The notes under the pieces: generated by a model
The model's database searches: none
Seen by the model: the letters and a program-made list of their open reading frames with translations, nothing else
What the model was told of the DNA's origin: nothing
Shown: positions 24,899-34,338 of the stretch, piece after piece
How positions within the stretch are numbered: the stretch's first letter is position 1
Layout: the number at the start of each line of letters is the position of its first letter
Position numbers and translations under genes: made by a program
Assembly (NCBI GenBank): GCA_014801535.1
Contig: JAAVEA010000027.1
Coordinates: 34,636-98,635 of the forward strand
Length of the DNA: 64,000 nucleotides
DNA from: Bacteroides sp.
GTDB lineage: Bacteria > Bacteroidota > Bacteroidia > Bacteroidales > Muribaculaceae
Direction of reading: 5' to 3'

Positions 24899-27052
24899 TC
24901 AATCCAGAATCTTATATTCTGAAACCTCCTTAAAGGCTTGCTGACCGAAATATCTCGTTATTTTCCCCTTCAGCATGACTTTCTTTCCAAAGATATCAGG
25001 ATTCTTCCCTACGCCCAACACAGAGCGGAGATCGCCTGCCGGAATGGCAACCGGAATAGAGTTGTCGAGCGTAGCTCCTGATACGGGTGAAGAAGAGAGC
25101 ACACAGTTCGTACCGTTTAAGTAATTGGTCGAGTCTGTGGTGTCATCCTTCCCGAACACTGCTTCACTCCAGGTCATACCCGGAACAAAACCCACGATAT
25201 AACCCGTCACCCAGACATCGTTAACATCCCCGGTGCTGTTCTTGACATATGAAATGTCAAAAGGATTCGCCTCTGTGCCGTCACCCTCGCCTGCCGTGGG
25301 AGGTGTGGGGGTGGGAGTATCGCCGGAACCGCCGTCGAGAATTTCATATTCGCTTACAGATTTTATGCCGCGCATTCCGAAATATTTCTCAAGACTACCC
25401 TTTACTCTCACTTTCGCTCCATATATAGACGGATTCTTGGAGATAGCCAGTTTGTCTCTGACAGATGTGGAGAGTCCCACAGGTATCGCATTGTCGGCTG
25501 AAGCCGAGCCTACAGGTTGAGAAGACAGCACGAAGTTTGTTCCATTGGTATAGTTTGTTGAGCTTGTGTCGGGAGTATTGCCGAACACAGCCTCCGACCA
25601 AGTCATGGCCGGAACATATCCTACCACATAACCCTCAACCCACACATCGGCTGCATCGGCGGTGGAAGAGAGTATCTGTTCCACGCTATAGGGACTCTCT
25701 TTGGTTCCGTCGCCGCCCGCAGGAGGAGTGACAGGTGTGTCACCGCCGATCTCAACGCCATCGATTTCGAAGGAGTCAGTTGTACCTGTGCCCTGAACTC
25801 CGGGAAGACCAAGATAAGTGTCGAGAGATCCGCTCACGAGGATTGATTTCTTGTATACTACAGGATTATCGGCAAGGTTGCCATATTCGCGGAGAGCACT
25901 ACCCTGCGGAAGAGCTACAGCCATGCACTGACTCCAGTCTGTCACATCGGCCGAAGCGGCTATTACAAGATTATTGTCCATCTCGGCTTCTGCACCGAAG
26001 ATGATATCGGCGTTGGAAGTCACCGTGGTCACACCGGCCTTCACCGATCCGACGATATAACCTTTCACCCACCCGTTACGGCTCTGGTTCTGAATATCCA
26101 TTGCCTCGGCAATAGTGAACGGATCATCTTTCTGTCCCTTCTGATTGAAATCAACATCTTCAAGCGAACGGATAAGAAGCTGCCAGCCATTCACCGAACC
26201 ATCGGTTGTGGCATAGCTCGGATCAGAGGCATAGTATGACAGGATACCTCTTATTGTTCCGGTGCCTTCGGGCAGGATGTCACTGTAGAATGTGGCATAA
26301 CCGGAAGTGCGCACGGTAAGTTTGGAGCTGTTACCTTCCTGAGTGATGAATCGGTTCACCGATTCCTGATAAGGAGCGTAAGGAAGCTCGCCGCCACCTT
26401 CGAATTTCACGTTGCGGAACTCCACGAGCTGACCCTGAAGATTATAGAAATCCTCTCCCGGGCTTGAGGGGAGCTGGTCGATATTCTCGACGATGCAATA
26501 CATGTTGTCGGCAGGCTTGGTGTCCTGAGGGGTCACATAGCCTACCTTTGTTTCGGGAACTCCGTTAAGTTCTATGTGCTGACTGAACACATTGAAGTCA
26601 ACTCTTCCCATTGAAGGATCGCCATAGTTATCCTCGTTCAGCCATCCGATCTGGAGAAGATAATTATACTTACCTACCCAAAGACCTGTGGCGTCAACCA
26701 CCACTTCCTGACCCACGTGATAATAGTCATAGAGACCGGCACGGCGGATTGCGAAAGTCATTGCCGAGGTCTCATCCTGAATGCACAGGGTCTGATAGAT
26801 GTTACCTGTCGCATCGGAAGAGATGACACGACCCTTTATTATATACGGAGTCTTGCTCTCCTCATCCTTGTAAGGACAGAGCTGCATGTTCTCTTCAGCG
26901 AACTTATCCTTAAATTCGGCTATGGTGGTGTTGGCCTGCTTCTGAGCCACCGGCACCACAAGACCGGGATCATCAAAACTGTTCTGGCACGATGTCATCG
27001 CTCCCATCGGAAGAAGAGCGAGAAGTGCCTGGAATATATATTTGATTTTCAT
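24899..27052 (-). CDS. DUF5689-type surface lipoprotein with three tandem DUF6359-like modules
   Basis: 717 residues. The lipobox GAMTSC places the lipid cysteine at about residue 22. The N-terminal half (about 40-305) is a DUF5689-type domain (YIIKGRVISSDATGNIY, IQDETSAMTF). Three related modules follow: about 310-430, 450-578 and 590-717. The last two are obvious duplicates (DVWVEGYVVGYVPAMTWSEAVFG against DVWVTGYIVGFVPGMTWSEA). Gly/Pro-rich linkers separate them. I expect small beta-barrel (OB-like) folds, but that is inference. It follows the TonB receptor and the choice-of-anchor lipoprotein, and would suit surface capture of a ligand. Confidence 0.8.
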   Translation of the reverse strand: MKIKYIFQALLALLPMGAMTSCQNSFDDPGLVVPVAQKQANTTIAEFKDKFAEENMQLCPYKDEESKTPYIIKGRVISSDATGNIYQTLCIQDETSAMTFAIRRAGLYDYYHVGQEVVVDATGLWVGKYNYLLQIGWLNEDNYGDPSMGRVDFNVFSQHIELNGVPETKVGYVTPQDTKPADNMYCIVENIDQLPSSPGEDFYNLQGQLVEFRNVKFEGGGELPYAPYQESVNRFITQEGNSSKLTVRTSGYATFYSDILPEGTGTIRGILSYYASDPSYATTDGSVNGWQLLIRSLEDVDFNQKGQKDDPFTIAEAMDIQNQSRNGWVKGYIVGSVKAGVTTVTSNADIIFGAEAEMDNNLVIAASADVTDWSQCMAVALPQGSALREYGNLADNPVVYKKSILVSGSLDTYLGLPGVQGTGTTDSFEIDGVEIGGDTPVTPPAGGDGTKESPYSVEQILSSTADAADVWVEGYVVGYVPAMTWSEAVFGNTPDTSSTNYTNGTNFVLSSQPVGSASADNAIPVGLSTSVRDKLAISKNPSIYGAKVRVKGSLEKYFGMRGIKSVSEYEILDGGSGDTPTPTPPTAGEGDGTEANPFDISYVKNSTGDVNDVWVTGYIVGFVPGMTWSEAVFGKDDTTDSTNYLNGTNCVLSSSPVSGATLDNSIPVAIPAGDLRSVLGVGKNPDIFGKKVMLKGKITRYFGQQAFKEVSEYKILD

Positions 27053-27095
27053 TTTATTTTACTGAATTAATTGTTTTTCCTTTCCTGTATACTCT

Positions 27096-28145
27096 TTATC
27101 TTGAATATACACCTGCCACTGTCACCTTGTCAATTTCCCAGGTTCCGGAAAGTGAACTTGTAGAGGTGTATCGGAAACCGATCTCTACTTTCTTCCCTGC
27201 GTAATCATCGAGAATGATATAGCCTGAGTTACTGAATGTCCATGAGTTTCCGGCCGGTGGATAAGGCACCTCGAGCTGCTCCCATTCGGTGGAGCCGGCC
27301 TCGCGGATCAGAGTCGAGGTCATCTGCTGGAAATTCTCGGCGTTATTAAAGTAGTTTCCGGCCTGATGCACCATCATGCGTATCTGGGTATAGTCTGTAA
27401 GGTCGATAACGGGTGAGATAGCCATAGCGTCTGTAACGACAGCGGGAGTCTTTCCTCCTGTTGCCACAAGACCATACTGGCTGCTATATTTCCAGGTCTC
27501 GAAGCCGTTCTGGGAAGGAGAACCCTGATCGAATGTGAAGCCTTCCATACCCTTCGTGAGATCAACGCTATAGAATTCGCGTGCGCCGGCGGGAAGAACC
27601 ATATTGGGATCCGGTTCCTTACCTTCGTCGCCCCATACATAGTCGCTTACACTTCTCACACCATACTGGCCGCAATATTTGATTCCTACAGTTCCGTATA
27701 CGGTTACAAGCTCACCCAAATTCTCGGGATGGTCCTGGAGATTAAGCGCCTTGCGCACATCGCCGCTCGGGAGCTGCACGGTGGCGATATTGGCCGGATC
27801 CTTCTCATCAGGATCAGAAGCTATCATTATATTTGTATTCACCTGCGCGGGCACGGTGAAATCGGCGGCGAGCGCAAGATTGGAATTGCTTATGTCTACG
27901 TTGACCCAGCCCACAATGTAACCGGTGACCCATGCCTCGGTCTTGTCGTAGCCGTAATCATCGTGCGGAACAGTTCCCAATGCGGCCTGATAGGCAGCCA
28001 TCGGCGTGTTCCAGTCGCCGTTACCCAGATTGCCATCTCCAAGAGCCTCCGGCTTGTTGATGGGCGGCAATGCCTGATCTCCTGTGCAGGCAGTGAAGCT
28101 CAGCATCGCCAGCGCACCCATTAATATGCTTTTTATATATTTCAT
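27096..28145 (-). CDS. lipoprotein with one DUF6359-like module and a choice-of-anchor J domain
   Basis: 349 residues. Lipobox LSFTAC gives the lipid cysteine at residue 20. Residues about 65-170 (EAWVTGYIVGWVNVDISNSN to YGVRSVSDYVWG) match the module repeated in the next gene, including the ending IKYCGQYGVRSVSDY against MRGIKSVSEYEIL. Residues about 185-349 form a jelly-roll choice-of-anchor domain (GMEGFTFDQGS, KVEIGFRYTSTSSLSGTWEIDKV). It follows the TonB receptor by 42 bases, the place where Sus-type systems carry the surface-binding SusD. It is not a SusD homologue. Confidence 0.8.
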   Translation of the reverse strand: MKYIKSILMGALAMLSFTACTGDQALPPINKPEALGDGNLGNGDWNTPMAAYQAALGTVPHDDYGYDKTEAWVTGYIVGWVNVDISNSNLALAADFTVPAQVNTNIMIASDPDEKDPANIATVQLPSGDVRKALNLQDHPENLGELVTVYGTVGIKYCGQYGVRSVSDYVWGDEGKEPDPNMVLPAGAREFYSVDLTKGMEGFTFDQGSPSQNGFETWKYSSQYGLVATGGKTPAVVTDAMAISPVIDLTDYTQIRMMVHQAGNYFNNAENFQQMTSTLIREAGSTEWEQLEVPYPPAGNSWTFSNSGYIILDDYAGKKVEIGFRYTSTSSLSGTWEIDKVTVAGVYSR

Positions 28146-28187
28146 TTATTTCTCTTTTTTATTGTTTTGAGTTTTGAGGTATACCTT

Positions 28188-30962
28188 TTAGAATCTCACA
28201 CCGACATTGAAGAATACACGGATTCCCTGTGCGTAGGCAACTTTGTTGGGGAATTTTGTTGTGGTGTAGTTGGTGAAGTCGAACTTACCGTCCTGCCAGC
28301 CACGCATCTGGATGTTGCGGTTGTTGAGAAGGTTGTTTACAGAAAGGTTGAAGTTGAGGGAACCCCACTTCATATAGAGCACCTTACCGATCGATAGATT
28401 CATGACGAATGCATTCTTCAGCTTATCCTGAGCAATAATCTCGCGACGGCGCTGGTCATATTCTTCCTCGCTCTGGCATATCTTCCAAAGCCCCGGCATC
28501 TCTTCATGACGGGCAAACGAGAGATCATAATAGTTATCGGCGAGATAGTTGGCGTTAACCTCGAAGAACCACTGCTTGATGTTGTAGTTGACGGCGAGAC
28601 TATAAGCCTGCTGAGGGGCGCATCCGATGAAGTAGTTTTTGAGATATACCTGACGGTAAACATCCTCTTCAGAACCGTTGTCGTAGTTGCGTACGCCCAT
28701 CGGATTGTTCTTATACTGATAGCGTGAGAAGTTGGCTGCCGCGCGAACGCTCAGACCGGTGATGATCTTATATTCCATACCGATCTCGACACCCTTGTAT
28801 TCTGTCTCCACATCAGAGATGTTATAGTTCATGAAGCTCTTCAGGTCATAGTCATAGAAACCGGTGTGTTTCATCGCATCCCAGATATGTGTATAGAAAC
28901 CGGTTACAGAACCGCGGAAGTTCTTATAATTCCATACATATGCGATGTCTCCGCTGAGGAAACGTTCCGATTTCAGACCGGGAACGGCATCGTCTTTAGT
29001 GCGTGGAGAAACGTAGGCATCGTATGGACGCGGTGCGCGTGTGCCGTAGGTGGCATGAGCCACGAAATAGTTGCGGCCGTCAAGCTTATAGGTTGCGCCG
29101 GCCTTGATGGAGGCGTTGTCGAATGTGTGACGCTCACCGGCTCCATATGAGTTTTCCGGAGCACGTCCGTTCTGCATATTACCGTGGCGCATGAAGTTTA
29201 CATAATTTACTTCTCCACCATAATTCACATTCCAGTGAGTGGTCACGATCTGGTTCTGCAGCCATGCACGCACCATGAGGTGACGTATGTTATAGTCGTA
29301 ACCGAATACATCGCCATCCTTTACAAGACGGTTGGGGTTACGCATATCGTTCTGAAGTTTATCGGTCGAACCGCCGAAATCGCGTTCTGAATAGGTATCC
29401 ACGTCACGCCAGAATTCACCTCCGAGAAGATCACCCACAGTCTTGAAGTAATGTGCGTCTGAATAGTTCACGCTCAAGCCTCCCTGAAGAGTCATGGCAT
29501 CGGTCAGACGGTGGTTGATATATGAGTTGAACATCCACTGCATCGTATTGGTATGGTTATACTCAAGAATTGTGGTGGACTGTCCTTTATATTCGGGATT
29601 ACGGTCGAAGTTTTCACGATTGAGCATGTTTGACTGATAGATTGCATCCCAGTCTATCTGACGGATACTCTCGTCATTGCGCCAGAGATCCACGAGCTGG
29701 TTATACTGGTCGAGCTGGGCATCATAAACCTCTGTGCCCGGATCTGCGGTGGGGAGCCAGTAAGAAGGGAGCTTACTGTAATAGTCGGGCGCGGGGTTCT
29801 GGCCGTAATAATTCAGGCGACTCTGTGCGTATGCATTATGACGGAAACCTATTGCCGTGTTCAGTATCGTACCCTGCTTTGGTTTGAAGATCCAGTTGAG
29901 GGTTGCAGAGGGATCGAATGTCTTTACAACACGTGCAGAGCGCTTCTTGCCATTGAAGTAGCCCCAGCTGGGGTTGTAGAGATTGCTCCCTGCCAGGTCG
30001 TAGGCTTCCTGAACAGATGTGCCGGGAGTGGCGCGTTCTGTGGGCGCGCCCCAGGTTGAGAGGTTCAATGAATGTTTGTCGTTGAATACTTTCTGAAGGC
30101 TCATGGCATAACCGAAAGAGTTATAGAATGTGCCCTCTATCACACCCTCATTCGCATATCGACCTATAACTGAGGCAGAGAACGCCCATCCGTTACGGGT
30201 AAGCCCTGTGCTATACTGAAGCATTGCACGGAGCATGTAATTGGAATTGGTGTAGCTGAGGTTTCCACGGAAGCCGGGGGCATACTCGCTGGCATATGTG
30301 GTGTTGTTGGTCGAACCGCCGATTGTTCCGATACCGTAGGCGGCCGCTTCGCTTCCGAGACTGACGGTTTTTGAACGGAAAGCCGAAGATGTAAGGCCTC
30401 CTAAGCTACCGTAGCTGAACGAACCGCGCATCGGGTCGTTAAATTCGATACCGTTGATATAGGCTGTGTTCCAGGTGTTGTCGAGTCCGCGCTGTTTGTA
30501 ATACACGGCTGAGAAATTATAATTCGACATCTGATAGAAGATATCATCGTTCGCACCCTGGATTGTTCCGATATTCTGAGTCATGCCGTCGTCGTCGGCT
30601 ATCTGTTCTTCATCGAAGATGAACTCATCAGAATTGAGGAATGCCCCGTCATAGCCGGATTCAGCCATGCGTATTTCTCCTATATTCTTCACCAGACCAT
30701 CGACAAGCTCCACGTCGATATACATGTCTTCATATCCGAAAGCCACAACCTGAAGCACATCGGGGCCCGGAGCTGCTTTCGATATAGTGAATGTACCGTC
30801 GCTTGTGGTGGTCACAAAAATCGCTTGGTCGCGAAGCAGGATATTCGCATCGGAGATGGCTTTCCCGCTCATCGCATCGACCACTGTGCCTTTAAGTCCG
30901 GTCGCTGCCAGTCCGGGCAACGCCATGCACAGAAGCATAAGTAAGGATAGTTTTACTCGCAT
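28188..30962 (-). CDS. TonB-dependent outer-membrane receptor
   Basis: 924 residues with a signal peptide (1-20). A carboxypeptidase-like regulatory domain (about 22-95: GLKGTVVDAMSGKAISDANI) precedes a plug domain (about 120-230) and a 22-strand barrel ending RVFFNVGVRF with a terminal aromatic. It lacks the SusC-specific TonB-box spacing I would expect, so I call it a general TonB-dependent receptor. It would import a ligand across the outer membrane using ExbBD energy. The gap to the upstream nuclease gene is 19 bases. The ligand is unknown; nucleic-acid fragments are inferred from neighbours. Confidence 0.92.
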   Translation of the reverse strand: MRVKLSLLMLLCMALPGLAATGLKGTVVDAMSGKAISDANILLRDQAIFVTTTSDGTFTISKAAPGPDVLQVVAFGYEDMYIDVELVDGLVKNIGEIRMAESGYDGAFLNSDEFIFDEEQIADDDGMTQNIGTIQGANDDIFYQMSNYNFSAVYYKQRGLDNTWNTAYINGIEFNDPMRGSFSYGSLGGLTSSAFRSKTVSLGSEAAAYGIGTIGGSTNNTTYASEYAPGFRGNLSYTNSNYMLRAMLQYSTGLTRNGWAFSASVIGRYANEGVIEGTFYNSFGYAMSLQKVFNDKHSLNLSTWGAPTERATPGTSVQEAYDLAGSNLYNPSWGYFNGKKRSARVVKTFDPSATLNWIFKPKQGTILNTAIGFRHNAYAQSRLNYYGQNPAPDYYSKLPSYWLPTADPGTEVYDAQLDQYNQLVDLWRNDESIRQIDWDAIYQSNMLNRENFDRNPEYKGQSTTILEYNHTNTMQWMFNSYINHRLTDAMTLQGGLSVNYSDAHYFKTVGDLLGGEFWRDVDTYSERDFGGSTDKLQNDMRNPNRLVKDGDVFGYDYNIRHLMVRAWLQNQIVTTHWNVNYGGEVNYVNFMRHGNMQNGRAPENSYGAGERHTFDNASIKAGATYKLDGRNYFVAHATYGTRAPRPYDAYVSPRTKDDAVPGLKSERFLSGDIAYVWNYKNFRGSVTGFYTHIWDAMKHTGFYDYDLKSFMNYNISDVETEYKGVEIGMEYKIITGLSVRAAANFSRYQYKNNPMGVRNYDNGSEEDVYRQVYLKNYFIGCAPQQAYSLAVNYNIKQWFFEVNANYLADNYYDLSFARHEEMPGLWKICQSEEEYDQRRREIIAQDKLKNAFVMNLSIGKVLYMKWGSLNFNLSVNNLLNNRNIQMRGWQDGKFDFTNYTTTKFPNKVAYAQGIRVFFNVGVRF

Positions 30963-30981
30963 TTCGATGTTATGTTGTTTA

Positions 30982-32049
30982 TTATTTCATTTCTTTTACA
31001 AGATATATCTCTGTGGGCAAATGGTCTGAATATCCGTCAAGCCATACACCTCCGGAGAAGGTGCGTTTGGGATAGCCCTTATACTGACCGTCTTGCTGAA
31101 GAAGGAAGCTTTTGTTAAGCACTTCCGCACCCTGAAATTTCAGTCCCCCTTTATCATTGACAAGGTTACCGTTGATTATTATCTGGTCGAAGAGATCCCA
31201 TCCACCTCTATAGATGTAGGATCCGATACCTTTATCAAGCTTTTCCCAGAAAGGGTTATAGAAGCCATGGTCGGGCACACTCTTTATGCTTTTCTGCGCA
31301 CCCAGCGTTTCGGCCACACTCTTATTGTGAGGATCATCATTAAGGTCGCCCATGACGATCACACCCATATTGGGATCCACCTTATAAAGCGAATCGGCTA
31401 TCTGCTTGCTCAGAGATGCAGCCGCCTCACGCAACCAGCTGCTCTCTTTCTCGCCACCACGGCGCGATGGCCAGTGATTGACTATAACGGCCACGCGACT
31501 ACCGCCAAGGAGTCCCACCACACACATCTGGTCGCGTGTCTTGAACTTAGGGAGTTCCGGCACCACGAGACGATGGTTAGTGATATTGATAGGGCGGAAG
31601 AAACGCGGGTTGTAAAGAAGGCCTACATCAACACCTCTGGCATCCGGGCTGTCGTGATGAATCACCTGAAGATTCCAGTTCTTTATCGCATCAGCCTTCA
31701 CCAGATCCTGAAGCACCGTGATGTTCTCAATTTCGCTCACACCTATGATAGCGGGACCCATAGGAGTGGTCTTGGTGGTCATCTGCGAAATGGCATATGA
31801 TAGATTCTTGATTTTTGACCAATATTTATTTCCGTCCCACCTGTTTTTGCCGGCAGGAGAAAATTCGAGGTCATATTTCCCATTGTTGTTGATTGTGTCG
31901 AAGAGGTTCTCAAGGTTATAGAACGCTACACCGAACATCTGGTAGCGTTTCCCCTCTTTATTCCCTTTGGGCTGGGAATAAGCACAAAAAGTCGCTGACG
32001 CTCCTATCAGAAGCGCCAACGACACTTTCAGTAAATCTTTGATTTTCAT
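30982..32049 (-). CDS. secreted endonuclease/exonuclease/phosphatase (EEP) family protein
   Basis: 355 residues with a signal sequence (1-25, ending FCAYSQ). The DNase-I-like metal site is complete: YNLENLFD (Asn45), SEIEN (Glu106), RGVDVGLLYN (Asp141), NHWPSRR (Asn191/His192), GDLNDDP (Asp235/Asn237) and SDHLP (Asp342/His343). Likely activity is nuclease or phosphodiesterase in the periplasm or at the surface. The operon supplies a second nuclease of a different fold, a TonB receptor and deoC. The start is 28 bases after the deoC stop. Confidence 0.92.
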   Translation of the reverse strand: MKIKDLLKVSLALLIGASATFCAYSQPKGNKEGKRYQMFGVAFYNLENLFDTINNNGKYDLEFSPAGKNRWDGNKYWSKIKNLSYAISQMTTKTTPMGPAIIGVSEIENITVLQDLVKADAIKNWNLQVIHHDSPDARGVDVGLLYNPRFFRPINITNHRLVVPELPKFKTRDQMCVVGLLGGSRVAVIVNHWPSRRGGEKESSWLREAAASLSKQIADSLYKVDPNMGVIVMGDLNDDPHNKSVAETLGAQKSIKSVPDHGFYNPFWEKLDKGIGSYIYRGGWDLFDQIIINGNLVNDKGGLKFQGAEVLNKSFLLQQDGQYKGYPKRTFSGGVWLDGYSDHLPTEIYLVKEMK

Positions 32050-32077
32050 TGTCGGTTGGTTTCGTTTTCAGTATATC

Positions 32078-32956
32078 TTAGAAATACTTAATCTCTTTCC
32101 CTTCCATCGCACTCAGAAGGCTGTTGGCCAGGCTGCTTGCTCCGATTCGGAAAAGGTCGTGATTGAGCCATTCCTCTCCGAGAACCTCCTTGACTATCGT
32201 ATAGTAAGCCACGGCCTCTTCAGCGGTGCGCACGCCGCCCGATGCCTTGAAGCCTACCTTACGGCCCGAGGTTTCGTGATATTCCTTGATGCATTGACAC
32301 ATTACGTAAGCCGCTTCAAGACTTGCTCCTGAATAAATCTTTCCTGTAGAGGTCTTTATGAAATCAGCACCGCTATACATTGAAAGCACCGATGCTTTCT
32401 TGATATTCTCAGCCGTCTTCAGCGCTCCGGTCTCAAGTATAACTTTGAGCTTGGCATGTTTGGCAGTGTGCTTGAGCTCGATTATCTCATCGCACAAATC
32501 CTCATAATCCTCGTCAAGGAACAAACCCATGTTCAGCACGATGTCAACCTCATCGGCACCGGCCTCCACGGCAAGAGCCACATCAGCCACCTTAACCGCC
32601 TCAAACGTCTGGCTCGAGGGGAAGCCGGCGGCCACAACGGCCACATCAACGCCTTCCACATCAAGATGAGTCTTGACAACCTCCGCGAAATTACTGTAAA
32701 CACAGATAGCGGCCACATTCTTATATTGAGGATAGTCATTGTCAAAATCATTGACGCGCTGAGTAAACTTGGCTACACTCTTGACACTATCCTCGGTGCT
32801 CAATGTGGTCAGGTCGATAGAACTGAACAAAAACTGATAAACTTCGGGAGTGGCATTCTCCGCTGCCTTCTCCATAATTTTTTTCACAGCTTCCGCAACT
32901 GCTACATCCTCAGATATGACCTTGCTGGCTGCGATTGCTTCCTGGTATCTGTCCAT
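32078..32956 (-). CDS. deoC: deoxyribose-phosphate aldolase
   Basis: 292 residues from ATG 32956. It splits 2-deoxyribose-5-phosphate into glyceraldehyde-3-phosphate and acetaldehyde in the cytosol. The Schiff-base lysine is Lys201 in DFIKTSTGK, Lys237 in VGFKASGGVRT is the second active-site lysine, and Asp48 is in SSIDLTT. Length is above the short bacterial type (about 220-260), as in other Bacteroidetes. It is first gene of the operon, with a promoter 65 bases upstream. Its position ahead of two secreted nucleases and a TonB receptor links deoxyribose catabolism to extracellular DNA. Confidence 0.96.
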   Translation of the reverse strand: MDRYQEAIAASKVISEDVAVAEAVKKIMEKAAENATPEVYQFLFSSIDLTTLSTEDSVKSVAKFTQRVNDFDNDYPQYKNVAAICVYSNFAEVVKTHLDVEGVDVAVVAAGFPSSQTFEAVKVADVALAVEAGADEVDIVLNMGLFLDEDYEDLCDEIIELKHTAKHAKLKVILETGALKTAENIKKASVLSMYSGADFIKTSTGKIYSGASLEAAYVMCQCIKEYHETSGRKVGFKASGGVRTAEEAVAYYTIVKEVLGEEWLNHDLFRIGASSLANSLLSAMEGKEIKYF

Positions 32957-33020
32957 ATTTTTTGATTTTGTTTTTCTCGGTATTGACAGTGATTGAATCA
33001 CTCCCCTATTTCCCCCCTTG

Positions 33021-33051
33021 CAAATTTATCTAAATATTCTAATAATTGAAA
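33021..33051 (-). promoter_or_regulatory. promoter of the deoC-led operon
   Basis: Minus-strand TAAATTTG (33028-33021) is a perfect -7 element. TTTC at 33051-33048 lies 19 bases upstream as a near-consensus -33. Confidence 0.6.
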
Positions 33052-33068
33052 ATCAAAATTAAAAAATA

Positions 33069-33704
33069 TTAATTTTTTTTGTTTCCTGCTTCTGTCTTTC
33101 TGACTCCGGGGCGTGACGTGCCTCCCGAAACAACCCTGCCGGGATTCTGCGCGATGAACTGAGCCCAGCTTCCCGGACCTTTTGGGAGCTTGGGTTTCCC
33201 TGTTTCATAGAAATGGGTCAGGGCGGCTGCCAAGGCATCTGTAGCGTCGAGCAATTTAGGCATATTCTCGGCCGGTATATTGAGCATACGTTTCAACATC
33301 TCGGCCACTTGTTCTTTGGACGCTGACCCTCGGCCTGTAACAGCCTGTTTTATAGATAGAGGCGCATACTCAGCTATAGGTATGTCGCGCATAAGGGCAG
33401 CTGCCATGGCCACACCTTGAGCCCGACCCAATTTCAACATCGATTGCACGTTCTTTCCATAAAAGGGAGCCTCGATGGCCATTTCATCGGGAAGATACTG
33501 GGCAACGAGTCCCGACACACGTTCGTAGATGCGGTGGAGTCGCTTGTAATGACTCTCGAACTTACTAAGCTCGATCACTCCCATCACAATAACTTCTGGT
33601 TTCTTCCCATTTATTCCCAGAACACCATATCCCATTACATTCGTACCGGGGTCGATACCCATTATGATCCTCTCATAATCTCTTATATTGTGCATGTCGG
33701 CCAT
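33069..33704 (-). CDS. ruvC: crossover junction endodeoxyribonuclease RuvC
   Basis: 211 residues. RuvC resolves Holliday junctions as a dimer. The acidic catalytic residues are Asp18 (GIDPGT), Glu78 ([10 protein letters not shown]), Asp153 and Asp156 ([11 protein letters not shown]). The C-terminal about 35 residues ([12 protein letters not shown] onward) form a basic tail longer than in E. coli RuvC (173 residues). ATG 33704 is used; ATG 33695 would also work. It lies five bases after the DUF4286 gene, a pairing common in Bacteroidales. The deoC promoter lies just beyond its stop. Confidence 0.95.
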   Translation of the reverse strand: MADMHNIRDYERIIMGIDPGTNVMGYGVLGINGKKPEVIVMGVIELSKFESHYKRLHRIYERVSGLVAQYLPDEMAIEAPFYGKNVQSMLKLGRAQGVAMAAALMRDIPIAEYAPLSIKQAVTGRGSASKEQVAEMLKRMLNIPAENMPKLLDATDALAAALTHFYETGKPKLPKGPGSWAQFIAQNPGRVVSGGTSRPGVRKTEAGNKKN

Positions 33705-33709
33705 TGTCT

Positions 33710-34039
33710 TCAGACCACTTCAAAAAGTGAGGTAAACACCATCCCTTCCGGGCCGAATTTCTCTCCGAAAGCATCGGCAAGTTTGCTGAAGCTTCTTTCG
33801 CTCCATATTTTCGCAGCATGCAGACTCGGGAATTCCACCTGAAACGCCACGCTGGCGGCATCAGCATGTTCATGACTCACACCGCCTGCCTCACGCATGG
33901 CCGACACACGCGGATTTGTTCCTTCTCCCATTCCGGCCAACTCATCATTCATGAGTCCGGCAATTTTCCCTTTGAGCCAAAGGATAACCTCTGCCTCCAT
34001 ATCCTTTCTCACCATAAAGGTAGCGTTATGAATAATCAT
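33710..34039 (-). CDS. DUF4286 family protein
   Basis: 109 residues. It begins [17 protein letters not shown], the pattern of the DUF4286 family, and ends with an aromatic/hydrophobic strand ([10 protein letters not shown]). It appears to be a small ferredoxin-like alpha/beta protein (beta-alpha-beta: [32 protein letters not shown]). No function is known to me. The five-base gap to ruvC indicates co-transcription and perhaps co-regulation. Confidence 0.8.
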   Translation of the reverse strand: MIIHNATFMVRKDMEAEVILWLKGKIAGLMNDELAGMGEGTNPRVSAMREAGGVSHEHADAASVAFQVEFPSLHAAKIWSERSFSKLADAFGEKFGPEGMVFTSLFEVV

Positions 34040-34177
34040 GTAATTATAATGCTTTAAAAATTAAATATGCAGCTGTTAAGTAGTTCTGATAACGAACAGA
34101 TAATACGAAGTTATTTTCGATTGTATTCCGGGGCGGAATGAAGGAGCATCCCTTTGTATATCCTACCCGCCTACAAT

Positions 34178-34209
34178 AAAAAAAACGGCTCGCTTCATGA
34201 AGCTTGCCG
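34178..34209 (-). terminator. terminator after tRNA-Thr
   Basis: On the minus strand CGGC..GCTTCATGAAGC..GCCG forms a nested hairpin (34209-34186) followed by a run of eight T. It lies about 50 bases after the tRNA 3' end and would end the SRP RNA-tRNA transcript. Confidence 0.8.
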
Positions 34210-34260
34210 CCAAAACAAAATTATGAAAAACATGATTTCAAGTCCGGTCGGACCTTTTTG

Positions 34261-34334
34261 AGCCTCTTGTCGGATTCGAACCAACGACCCCGAGATTACA
34301 AATCACGTGCTCTGGCCAACTGAGCTAAAGAGGC
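34261..34334 (-). tRNA. tRNA-Thr (anticodon UGU)
   Basis: The full cloverleaf is visible on the minus strand: acceptor GCCTCTT/AAGAGGC, D-arm GCTC..GAGC, anticodon loop TTTGTAA (TGT), variable GGGTC, T-arm GTTGG-TTCGAAT-CCGAC, discriminator T. CCA is not encoded. The anticodon stem CGTGA/TCTCG has one U-U mismatch. The gene begins four bases after the end of the SRP RNA, so the two are processed from one transcript. Confidence 0.95.
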
Positions 34335-34338
34335 AGAA

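Noticed and set aside
28188..30962. SusC-type receptor of a glycan utilisation locus
   Set aside because: No SusD homologue, no glycoside hydrolase in the operon, and the neighbours are nucleases and deoC.
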